A DNA stretch of 26,892 nucleotides from a virus, in IMG/VR virus record IMGVR_UViG_3300033571_010132, positions 1 through 26,892 of that record; one strand, given 5' to 3'. The notes under the pieces are model-generated. The model was not told where the DNA came from. It saw only the letters and a program-made list of their open reading frames with translations, and ran no database searches. Shown here one piece after another: positions 1-8,106 of the stretch (its first letter is position 1; each line of letters begins with the position of its first letter). The position numbers and the translations under genes were made by a program.

Positions 1-840
1 CCAACACACGAACCTTGGGCACGTCCACCTGGTCAAGAAAACATTGAAGATGCAAGAAAGTTAAATGTTGCTCCAACTAATGAAAACATATCAGTCAATA
101 CTAGTACAAATCGCGTTGCAGCAACTTCACTTCCGGGAGTATCTGAAAATCCAGTTCAGGAGATTGCGCCTCAACGGTTTAGTCCCGATAAAGGCACGTT
201 GCAAACGATTCCTAAAAATTTACGCATAACTGCTGCACAAATTGACGCACAGCCGGATCCACCGGGCGCTATTGGCAATTTAACTGTGTTACAAACAAAA
301 GCACTGTTTGCACAACTTGCACTACGTGAGAGTAGCTTGCGCTATAATATTGCTGGTGGCAGAACCAGGGCAGGAGTTTACACAGGAAATTTCCTAGGCA
401 AATATCAAATGGGTGCCGAGGCCTTAGCTGGTACAGGATTCATTGATGAAAAACGTTTACAAACAGACTACAAAGGTAGACCTACATATGCAGTCCGTGA
501 TGACAGTGTTTGGCTTGGTAAAAATGGTGTTAATTCCAAAACAGACTTTTTAAACAACGGCGCTGCCCAGGAAGCAGCTATGTACTCCTTTACTAAAACT
601 CAATACACCGAGCTGGTTAAAAACGGTACTATTAAATCTGGAGATTCACCGGAAGAAGTTATGGGCAAGCTAACTACGGCTCATTTACTAGGGACCGGCG
701 ATGCAACTAAACTATTCAAAACCGGAGTTGACTCTAATGATGCCAATGGTACTTGGGGTAAATCTTACTACGAACTGGGACGTCATGCTGCAAACGTAGC
801 ATCTAATATAGAGTATACTAGAACATTGGCATCAAAATAA
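1..840 (+). CDS. Virion protein with C-terminal lysozyme-like domain, probable baseplate hub component (5' partial)
   Basis: The frame is open from the first base, so the gene starts outside the window and 279 residues are visible; the TTG at 199 is only an internal codon. Residues 1 to about 85 are Pro, Asn and Thr rich with a PTHEPWARP stretch, reading as a linker. From about residue 95 there is a compact domain with a RESS motif (E110) followed by GKYQMG (133-138) and a helical C-terminus. That spacing resembles lytic transglycosylase or lysozyme folds, where the Glu is catalytic and the G-x-Y-Q loop lines the glycan cleft. The gene lies directly before gp25 and gp6, a position that suits a gp5-like hub protein that opens peptidoglycan during injection. 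Catalysis and the gp5 equivalence are inferred; a separate structural lysozyme is the alternative. Confidence 0.7.
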   Translation, partial: PTHEPWARPPGQENIEDARKLNVAPTNENISVNTSTNRVAATSLPGVSENPVQEIAPQRFSPDKGTLQTIPKNLRITAAQIDAQPDPPGAIGNLTVLQTKALFAQLALRESSLRYNIAGGRTRAGVYTGNFLGKYQMGAEALAGTGFIDEKRLQTDYKGRPTYAVRDDSVWLGKNGVNSKTDFLNNGAAQEAAMYSFTKTQYTELVKNGTIKSGDSPEEVMGKLTTAHLLGTGDATKLFKTGVDSNDANGTWGKSYYELGRHAANVASNIEYTRTLASK

Positions 841-854
841 CAGGAGTATTTGAC

Positions 855-1232
855 ATGGCAACTTATTTGGGATTTTCTACCGATAGTAAATTTAAAAACT
901 TCAAAGTCACTGATTTTGAACTGGCAGTTGAGGATTTACTTAATCATTTCAACATCAGACTTGGCGAAAAGCTCATGAATCCTAAATTTGGTTGTGTGGT
1001 TTGGGATATGTTGTTTGAAAATTTTACTGATGAAGTTAGAATATTGGTCATGGACAACATTGGCGAAATTGTCGATGCTGAACCACGTTTGAATTTAAAC
1101 GATATCAGCGTAGAAGAATATGATCAAGGACTGCAAGTAAACTTAGAACTAGAGTACATAGAAACATCAATGGCTACCAATCTCAGTGTGTTCTTTGATC
1201 AAAACAGTGACAAAATTTATGTCGCAGGGTAA
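855..1232 (+). CDS. 25: Baseplate wedge protein gp25
   Basis: This 125-residue protein has the length and signature of the gp25/GPW family: an N-terminal strand-rich segment, then RLGEKLMNPKFGCVVWDMLFE-type sequence at residues 36-55, and EPRLNLNDISV at 76-86. In T4, gp25 sits in the wedge core near the sheath attachment site and helps start sheath polymerisation; despite its old 'lysozyme' label it is structural. A clear Shine-Dalgarno sequence (CAGGAGT, 841-847) precedes the ATG, and the start follows the hub/lysozyme stop by 14 bases, so the two are probably co-transcribed. gp6 follows after a 57-base gap that contains a late-promoter-like box. Family assignment is secure by motif and context. 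Confidence 0.93.
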   Translation: MATYLGFSTDSKFKNFKVTDFELAVEDLLNHFNIRLGEKLMNPKFGCVVWDMLFENFTDEVRILVMDNIGEIVDAEPRLNLNDISVEEYDQGLQVNLELEYIETSMATNLSVFFDQNSDKIYVAG

Positions 1233-1257
1233 GTTAAATACGTTGATAACGATAACC

Positions 1258-1265
1258 CATAAATA
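1258..1265 (+). promoter_or_regulatory. Late-promoter-like box (CATAAATA)
   Basis: CATAAATA lies in the 57-base gap between gp25 and gp6 and ends 24 bases before the gp6 ATG. It matches the T4 late promoter (TATAAATA) and the NATAAATA form described for T4-like cyanophages, and the spacing leaves room for a short leader. The same seven-base core recurs in three other gaps of this window. Confidence 0.6.
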
Positions 1266-1289
1266 TTTGATACCTACCTTGGAACAATA

Positions 1290-4200
1290 ATGGCTAGCTC
1301 ATCTCGACAGCAATCACTACTAGTAGCTGAAGATTGGAAAAAACTGTATCAGACTTTTAGACAGGCTGATTTCCAAAGTTTCGACTTTGAAACCTTGCGT
1401 AAGAGCATGATAGACTATTTGAAGCTGTATCAGTATGAAGATTTCAACGATTTTATTGAAAGCAGCGAGTATGTTGCACTGATTGACTTGATTGCCTTTT
1501 TAGGGCAAAGCATTGCGTTTAGAGCAGATCTAAATGCACGTGAAAACTTTATCGACACTGCTGAGCGTAGAGACAGCATATTAAAGCTGGCTAGGCTAAT
1601 CAGCTATAGCCCTAAACGCAATAGTCCAGCCCAAGGTTATTTAAAAATTCAAGCTGTTTCTACCACAGAGATTTTAACAGATTCAGCTGGTAATAATTTA
1701 TCAAACCAGGTAATCAACTGGGCGGACTCCAATAACGACAATTGGCAAGAACAGTTTAATACCATATTCAATGCTGCCATGGTCTCAACCCAGCGCATAG
1801 GTAACCCTGCAGCAAAGACCACACTGGGGTCAGTTAACTATCAGCAATACCAACTGCTACTACCCACTGGTACAGCGCCAGTTTATACATTTTCTTCTAT
1901 TGTGCAGAGTATTAGCACCAAATTTGAAATTGTGGGCACTACAATTGAGGACGGTGTACTACGTGAATCGTATCCGTCAACTCGTGGAGTATTTGATCTA
2001 CTTTACAAAAACGACGGGCAAGGCACACAATCCAACAATACTGGGTTTTTTGTAAGATTTACACAAGGGCAGTTATTAAGTCAGGATTTTAATATTCCTG
2101 AAAGTATAAGCAACAGAATTGTACCAGTTGATACTTTTAATATTAATGAATTTGATGTATGGTTGTTTGATGTTGATTCTACTGGTGCTAGCAATACGCT
2201 ATGGAAAAGTGTACCTGCAGTAGCCAATAGCAATATTGTGTACAATACATCTGGTACTTTTACTAAAAAGGCCTATCAAATCACTAGTAGGAACAATGAT
2301 CAAATTGATTTGAATTTTGGTGATGGAAATTTTGCACAGATACCTGTGGGCAATTTTAGGGTTTACTACAGAGTTTCCAATGGACTTACCTACAAAATTT
2401 TACCCATAGACATTGTAAGAATACCTATTGTTATTAACTATACAAGTAGAACTAACCAAATTGAGACTCTTACTATATCGGTTAGTTTAACAACACCGGT
2501 AACTAATGCCAGTGCTAGAGAGACTATTGAGGAAATTCGCCAACGGGCTCCACAACAGTACTATACACAAAACCGCATGGTCAATGGGGAAGACTATAAT
2601 ATTTTTCCTTATACCAAATTTGCAAACATTGTCAAATCTAAATCAGTTAATAGAACCAGCAGTGGTATAAGTCGATATCTTGATGTTATCGACGTTACTG
2701 GCAAGCATTCCACAACTAATATTTTTGGCGATGACGTTATACTTTATGCAGACAGTACTGTAGACTCGTTTACATTTGAATATGCGACTGATGCTGAAGT
2801 TGCAAATATGATAAGTTCACGGCTGAACCCCATAATGGCCAGTCGAAACATGCTGCATTTTTATTACGCTAACTTTAGCCGAGCTAGTTCTTCACTGGTG
2901 TGGAATCAAAGTACGTTTGGCACAAATCAATCTACTGGATACTTTAGACGCCTAGGACAAAGCCAACCCGAGCCAATTGGGGCAAAATATTCTAATACAA
3001 TAGTAAACGGTACGCTGATTAAATTTGCTGCTCCTACTGGCAAGTATTTTGATCTTGACAATAATCTAGTAACAGGTACACCAAATCTTGCAATTGGGCA
3101 TAGACTTCATATATTTTCTACAGTTGTGACCTTGATTGATGATGGCACTAATTCAGGCCAAGGTAATTTTGCCGACGGTACAGGTCCGGTGTCTTTAAAT
3201 GAAAAAATACCCAGTGAGGCAATCATTGCTGAATTTATTCCAGTCTGGAAAAACAGTTTTACTGCTGATGTTGTCACCAGCATTATCGCAAATGTGCGAA
3301 ACAAAAAAACGTTTGGACTAGGATTTGATTCAAGAAACAGTATATGGTTTGTGACCTCTACGCTACTATCCGGCACCACTGTGTTTAACGAATCAACTAA
3401 TCCTTGGTTATTTAAATTTGACTATGCATCAAACGTGTACACTGTGTCTTATAGATCTTTAAAATACATAGTAGAAAGTGCATTGCAAACTCGTTTTTAC
3501 TTTGACTCAAGACTAAAGATTTTTGATTCAAAAACTGGACAATTGGTAGTTGATCAAGTTAAAATTTTAAAAGCCAACTCTCAGCCTGACAGCGGACTCC
3601 CTTATTCGCAAGACCAAATTTGCTATGTGATTTCACAAGTTGTAGAGTCTGATGGCTATGTTGACACTACTAAAATTGAAGTATCATATGCAGACACTGA
3701 CAATGATGGTGTACCTGATGATCCAGACTTTTTTGAAAACATTGTATTTTCAAAATCTACCAGTGATGTATCTGGATTAGTTACTCGTGCCAATTCAGCA
3801 CGGGGATATATAAAAACATCGTTGGTTTTTTATAAAAAAAGCACAGACCAATATGCGTATGTGCGCTGGACACCAATAGCTAAAGGAGTAGTGCTTATCT
3901 ATGCAACAAAAGCAGCTATTGAGGCAGTAAAAAATCAATACACAGTTGGGCAGCTTTTTTATTCAACTGGTACTAGTGCGATATACCAATCTGTTCTAAA
4001 TGCATCCAATGCTATTGTATTAAACGACGTAACTGTGGACTACTTGATTCGTGAAGGACGCCAAAACTTATTTTTCCAATACAAACATAATAGCCCGCAC
4101 ACTAGAAGAATAGATCCTAGCCCAATCAATATTATTGATTTGTATGTATTAACCAAACAATATGATAATGATTATCGTTTATGGGCTCAAGACAGCACAG

Positions 4201-4694
4201 GCATGACCGATAAACCAACTCCGCCAACGTCAGAAGAGCTAGCAGCAAGTTACAGTGATCTAGACGAATACAAAATGACCAGCGATACTATAATTTTTAA
4301 TACCGCTAGATACAAACCTATTTTTGGAGCCGATGCCGCTCCATCACTGCGAGCTGTTTTCAAAGTTGTTAAAAATCAAAATACTTTGGCCAGTGACGCT
4401 GAAGTGCGGTCAAGTTTGATTTCAGCAGTGAATACGTATTTTGCAATTGAAAATTGGGACTTTGGTGAAACATTTTACTTTAGTGAAATGGTTGCGTATT
4501 TGCATCAACGATTAGCTACTATTGCAAGCAGCATAGTAATTGTGCCAGCCCAATTGAGTCAAAAATACGGAGAGCTGCAACAAATTAATGCTGAGCCCGA
4601 TGAGATTTTAATCAGTACTGCTCGTGTTGAGGATGTTACAATTATTTCTTCAATCACTGCCGTTCAATTAAATTCACTTCCATCTAGCACTTAA
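1290..4694 (+). CDS. 6: Baseplate wedge protein gp6, enlarged form
   Basis: The N-terminus (residues 1-110) carries the gp6 pattern: a helical segment with YEDFNDFIESSEYVALID, then AFRADLNARENFIDTAERRDS and LARLISYSPKR. A MVNGEDYNIFPY segment at 430-441 matches the DY motif of baseplate J/gp6 proteins. Residues about 945-975 (NIIDLYVLTKQYDNDYR) and 1047-1090 (ENWDFGETFYFSEMVAYLHQRL) match the C-terminal assembly part. In T4, gp6 dimers form the inner baseplate ring. At 1134 residues it is far longer than T4 gp6 (660); the extra length lies in the middle, where residues 802-813 read DTDNDGVPDDPD, a TSP3-like calcium-binding pattern. No strong Shine-Dalgarno precedes the ATG. Identity is firm; the role of the insertion is unknown. 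Confidence 0.9.
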   Translation: MASSSRQQSLLVAEDWKKLYQTFRQADFQSFDFETLRKSMIDYLKLYQYEDFNDFIESSEYVALIDLIAFLGQSIAFRADLNARENFIDTAERRDSILKLARLISYSPKRNSPAQGYLKIQAVSTTEILTDSAGNNLSNQVINWADSNNDNWQEQFNTIFNAAMVSTQRIGNPAAKTTLGSVNYQQYQLLLPTGTAPVYTFSSIVQSISTKFEIVGTTIEDGVLRESYPSTRGVFDLLYKNDGQGTQSNNTGFFVRFTQGQLLSQDFNIPESISNRIVPVDTFNINEFDVWLFDVDSTGASNTLWKSVPAVANSNIVYNTSGTFTKKAYQITSRNNDQIDLNFGDGNFAQIPVGNFRVYYRVSNGLTYKILPIDIVRIPIVINYTSRTNQIETLTISVSLTTPVTNASARETIEEIRQRAPQQYYTQNRMVNGEDYNIFPYTKFANIVKSKSVNRTSSGISRYLDVIDVTGKHSTTNIFGDDVILYADSTVDSFTFEYATDAEVANMISSRLNPIMASRNMLHFYYANFSRASSSLVWNQSTFGTNQSTGYFRRLGQSQPEPIGAKYSNTIVNGTLIKFAAPTGKYFDLDNNLVTGTPNLAIGHRLHIFSTVVTLIDDGTNSGQGNFADGTGPVSLNEKIPSEAIIAEFIPVWKNSFTADVVTSIIANVRNKKTFGLGFDSRNSIWFVTSTLLSGTTVFNESTNPWLFKFDYASNVYTVSYRSLKYIVESALQTRFYFDSRLKIFDSKTGQLVVDQVKILKANSQPDSGLPYSQDQICYVISQVVESDGYVDTTKIEVSYADTDNDGVPDDPDFFENIVFSKSTSDVSGLVTRANSARGYIKTSLVFYKKSTDQYAYVRWTPIAKGVVLIYATKAAIEAVKNQYTVGQLFYSTGTSAIYQSVLNASNAIVLNDVTVDYLIREGRQNLFFQYKHNSPHTRRIDPSPINIIDLYVLTKQYDNDYRLWAQDSTGMTDKPTPPTSEELAASYSDLDEYKMTSDTIIFNTARYKPIFGADAAPSLRAVFKVVKNQNTLASDAEVRSSLISAVNTYFAIENWDFGETFYFSEMVAYLHQRLATIASSIVIVPAQLSQKYGELQQINAEPDEILISTARVEDVTIISSITAVQLNSLPSST

Positions 4695-4696
4695 TT

Positions 4697-7600
4697 ATGG
4701 CTCAAAAGAAAACCACAAACTTACTACCACGTAAGTTTAGAACTAGCGCAAACACAAAATTTCTTAATAGCGTAGTTGAGCCATTAATTTCTGAGCCTGA
4801 ATTAAGACGAATTGATGGTTATATTGGTCAACATCTAACTAGATCTTATCGTGTTGGCGATGGATACGTACAGGAAGATTCTTCAGCACGCCAACACTAT
4901 CAATTTGAACCCACGCTGATAGTTAAAGATGTTACTACAGAGAAAACTAAATTAACTGTTGGTTATACCGAGCTGATTGACAAATTGCGTTATTTAGGTA
5001 ATACAGTAACAAACGAAAGTTTGTTATTTGAACAGCCTTACTATAATTATCATGGAAATTTTGACATTGACAAATTTGTTAACTACGCTCAATATTATTG
5101 GGTGTCGGGCAGATTGCCGCCAGTAATTATTACAGACACAAATACTATTGACATTGTTAGTGATATTTTATCCAACTCTACTTACACAAGTGCAAACAAC
5201 GTAGTTTTTACCAATGGACTACTGGTTAAATTTAGGACACTAACAGAACCTGCAAGTTATCAAAATCAAACTTACTATGTAGAAGGGGTAGGCTCTGGTA
5301 TTAAATTAGTAAACATTAACTCTCTAATAACACCTGAACCTTTTGTAACCTACGTTCCTGCTCCGTACGATATATTTCCTTATGATGTTGATGGTTATGA
5401 TGTAAATCTAAATGATCCACAATATCCTGAATATTTTGTTATTAACAGAGCCGATCAATCACTTAATGCATGGGCTAGGTGTAATAGATGGATGCACATA
5501 GATGTCTTACGAGCATTTGAAAATTATCAAAATAGTCAAATTGACTTGTCAAAGTATGCTAGAGCTACCAGGCCCATAATTGAGTTCAACGCCGACATTG
5601 CACTATTTAATCACGGTGTTAATTTTTATGGTATGGTTGATCTAATAGACACAACCACAACCGATCCGCTCAGTGACGCTAACTATACTGGGGTAGAAAA
5701 CTCAACTATTGCTAAACTAATAGACACTGTACCGGTACAAAACAGCTATAGAATAATTTTTACTGCAGCATTAGATCCCGATGTAAAAAATAAAATCTAT
5801 ACTGCACGTATTGGTAACTTTGGCAGTGACGGTGCTGCTAGAATTAGCTTAACAGCAACTACAACTCCCTTACTTGATAATTCTAGTTTATTGGTAAAAC
5901 AAGGGGCAAATAAAGGGCGTACTTTTGTTTATAGAAACAGTGTGTGGAGTCTAGCACAACAAAAAACTCGAGTAAATCAGCCACCACTGTTTGATTTATT
6001 TGACACAGACGGCAACAGCTATTCTGATACTGCTTATTACCCTGCAAGCACATTTTCAGGTACTCTGCTATTTTCTTACAAGTCCGGTACAGGGACCACA
6101 GACCCGGTGCTAGATATGGCACTGTCTTATCGCAATATTGGCAATATTGGTGACATTCAATTTGAAGATTTTATAACCACCGGCACGTTTAGTTATCTAG
6201 GAAACAGTAGCATGTCTACTGAAGCAGGCCAAATTAAAATTGCTGGGGAACTAACCAGTAACTGGTTACCAATAGTACAAAATTCTTTTCAACGACAAAT
6301 TTTTGAATTTGTAGTTACAAATACCGATCCTTATATTATTGACATTGTTCCTAAAAATCAAAAACAATCAATAGAAATTAATGTCAATGGTAGATTTTTA
6401 AATAGAGACGAGTTTACTTACAATACTGTTACTCGTGCAATATCTTTTGTCACAGATTTAACTGTGGGCGATTTTGTTAGTGTATTGGTTCACAGTGATC
6501 AAGTGTCCAGCACTGCTTACTTTGAACTACCGTTAAATTTAATCAACAACAGTGATAATCAAGATATTTCAACAGTAACACTAGGCCAATTGAGAAACCA
6601 CTTTGTTTCCCAATACAGAAATTATCTTGGAGCCGATAACTCATTTCCAGGAACATTATCTGTTCGTGATTTTCCCGCAAGTTCACGTGTGAACGGCACT
6701 ATTTTACAACACAGTTCTCCAGTAGCACCGGCGATGTTTTTTTTAACTAGCAGTGATTTTGATTTTGTTGCTAGCGTCGAACAAGCCCGTACTGCCTACA
6801 GTTTTTTCAAGAAACGGTTTTTAGATGCTGTGTCAACATTAGGTGATTTAGATTTTGACGACATACCTGCAGCAGTAGATACTGCATTAGACTACATTAA
6901 TCAAAACAAGTCGCCAGACATGCCTTATTACTATAGCGATATGGTACCAACAGGCAGCGAAGTTTCTAAAACTACATATACGGTACTTAATACAGCCCAA
7001 GAAAGTTATGGCATTGAGTCAATATTTGACAGCACCGTGCCGTCGGGACGAGCAGTATTGGTTTATTGTAACAATGTTCAATTGGTTCAAGGTCGAGACT
7101 ACGACTTTGACACTGCTAGGCCTGGCATTAAAATGTTGACCACACTGCCTTACAATTCAACTTTAGAAATACGTGACTATGCATCCACTGATGGTTGCTA
7201 TATTCCTGAGACCCCTACAAAAATGGGACTTTGGCCATCTGCAATACCTGAAATAACAGTTGATAACAGTTTTCGCAATGAACAAACTGTAGTTGTTGGA
7301 CACGACGGCAGTAGAACTATTGTGTTTGGTGACATGCGTGATAACATGGTACTAGAATTAGAATTGAGAATTTACAATAATATCAAACGTCAATTTGATA
7401 CTGCTAAGTTGGATTCGCGTGAAATTGTTCCTGGAGCATTTAGATCAACCGGGTTCACTATTGATCAAATCAATGCAGTACTAGCTCCTTATTATTATAG
7501 ATGGAAAGACGAAAACAATCTCAACATTGAATCAGCTAGTTTTTTTAAAAACAGCGACGCTTGGACTTGGAACTACTACAATCAATTAGCCAAAGACAAT

Positions 7601-8059
7601 TCTCGTCTTACAGGATCGTGGTCCACAGTATTTCGTTATTGGTATGACACAGCAGAACCCAGTACTAGACCTTGGGAAATGCTAGGCTATAGTTCTAAAC
7701 CTGCTTGGTGGAACGGCAAGTATGGCCCTGCCCCGTATACCGCTGGTAATACCATATTATGGGATGACATACGTGATGGTGTACAGACTGACAACGATGG
7801 TACAACACACATTAACCGCTTGTCTGCTAGACCTAACATTTACAGCTATTTGCCAGTTGACGACCAAGGTCAACTGCGTACACCTTTAGATATATTTGTC
7901 AAAGTGTTTAATGGAGCGATAACCAACACTGTTTATGTTTTTGGTATGGGTGACCCTGTAGAAAACAGTTGGCGTCGCAGTAGCGACTACCCGTTTGCTT
8001 CACAAATAGCTATGGCCGTACTAAAACCAGCAAAATATTTTGCTCAGTTCGCATCATGA
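4697..8059 (+). CDS. Large virion structural protein, probably baseplate-associated (gp7 position)
   Basis: This protein of 1120 residues starts two bases after the gp6 stop, so it is probably translated from the same message. The N-terminus (LLPRKFRTSANTKFLNSVVEP at about 9-29, then IDGYIG) and residues 90-138, rich in Tyr and Asn (NYHGNFDIDKFVNYAQYYW), read as a conserved head domain. The C-terminal part (about 973-1028) is strikingly aromatic, with RPWEMLGYSSKPAWW and NGKYGPAPYTAGNTILWDD. I know these motifs from large structural proteins of marine T4-like phages but not from a protein of solved function. There is no signal peptide or membrane segment. Its position after gp6 corresponds to T4 gene 7, so a wedge or wedge-to-fibre role is inferred. 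Homology to T4 gp7 itself is not shown by anything visible here. Confidence 0.75.
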   Translation: MAQKKTTNLLPRKFRTSANTKFLNSVVEPLISEPELRRIDGYIGQHLTRSYRVGDGYVQEDSSARQHYQFEPTLIVKDVTTEKTKLTVGYTELIDKLRYLGNTVTNESLLFEQPYYNYHGNFDIDKFVNYAQYYWVSGRLPPVIITDTNTIDIVSDILSNSTYTSANNVVFTNGLLVKFRTLTEPASYQNQTYYVEGVGSGIKLVNINSLITPEPFVTYVPAPYDIFPYDVDGYDVNLNDPQYPEYFVINRADQSLNAWARCNRWMHIDVLRAFENYQNSQIDLSKYARATRPIIEFNADIALFNHGVNFYGMVDLIDTTTTDPLSDANYTGVENSTIAKLIDTVPVQNSYRIIFTAALDPDVKNKIYTARIGNFGSDGAARISLTATTTPLLDNSSLLVKQGANKGRTFVYRNSVWSLAQQKTRVNQPPLFDLFDTDGNSYSDTAYYPASTFSGTLLFSYKSGTGTTDPVLDMALSYRNIGNIGDIQFEDFITTGTFSYLGNSSMSTEAGQIKIAGELTSNWLPIVQNSFQRQIFEFVVTNTDPYIIDIVPKNQKQSIEINVNGRFLNRDEFTYNTVTRAISFVTDLTVGDFVSVLVHSDQVSSTAYFELPLNLINNSDNQDISTVTLGQLRNHFVSQYRNYLGADNSFPGTLSVRDFPASSRVNGTILQHSSPVAPAMFFLTSSDFDFVASVEQARTAYSFFKKRFLDAVSTLGDLDFDDIPAAVDTALDYINQNKSPDMPYYYSDMVPTGSEVSKTTYTVLNTAQESYGIESIFDSTVPSGRAVLVYCNNVQLVQGRDYDFDTARPGIKMLTTLPYNSTLEIRDYASTDGCYIPETPTKMGLWPSAIPEITVDNSFRNEQTVVVGHDGSRTIVFGDMRDNMVLELELRIYNNIKRQFDTAKLDSREIVPGAFRSTGFTIDQINAVLAPYYYRWKDENNLNIESASFFKNSDAWTWNYYNQLAKDNSRLTGSWSTVFRYWYDTAEPSTRPWEMLGYSSKPAWWNGKYGPAPYTAGNTILWDDIRDGVQTDNDGTTHINRLSARPNIYSYLPVDDQGQLRTPLDIFVKVFNGAITNTVYVFGMGDPVENSWRRSSDYPFASQIAMAVLKPAKYFAQFAS

Positions 8060-8072
8060 GCGATTTAGCTCA
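8057..8072 (+). terminator. Small hairpin at the end of the 1120-residue gene (weak terminator candidate)
   Basis: TGAGC at 8057-8061 pairs with GCTCA at 8068-8072 around a six-base loop. The stem includes the stop codon of the upstream gene. It is only 5 bp with no U-tract directly after, and the AATAAATA box follows at once. It may reduce read-through or be chance. Confidence 0.25.
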
Positions 8073-8080
8073 AATAAATA
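8073..8080 (+). promoter_or_regulatory. Late-promoter-like box (AATAAATA)
   Basis: AATAAATA sits in the 47-base gap between the two giant structural genes and ends 26 bases before the ATG at 8107. It has the same core and almost the same spacing as the box before gp6, making a late promoter for the 2398-residue gene plausible. The surrounding TTTAATAATATTA is strongly AT-rich, which would favour melting but also raises the chance of a fortuitous match. Confidence 0.6.
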
Positions 8081-8106
8081 TTTAATAATATTAGGCTTTT
8101 GTCAGT

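Noticed and set aside
3107-3379. 90-codon minus-strand open frame inside gp6
   Set aside because: Fully antisense to a well-supported gene, no ribosome-binding site and no recognisable motif.
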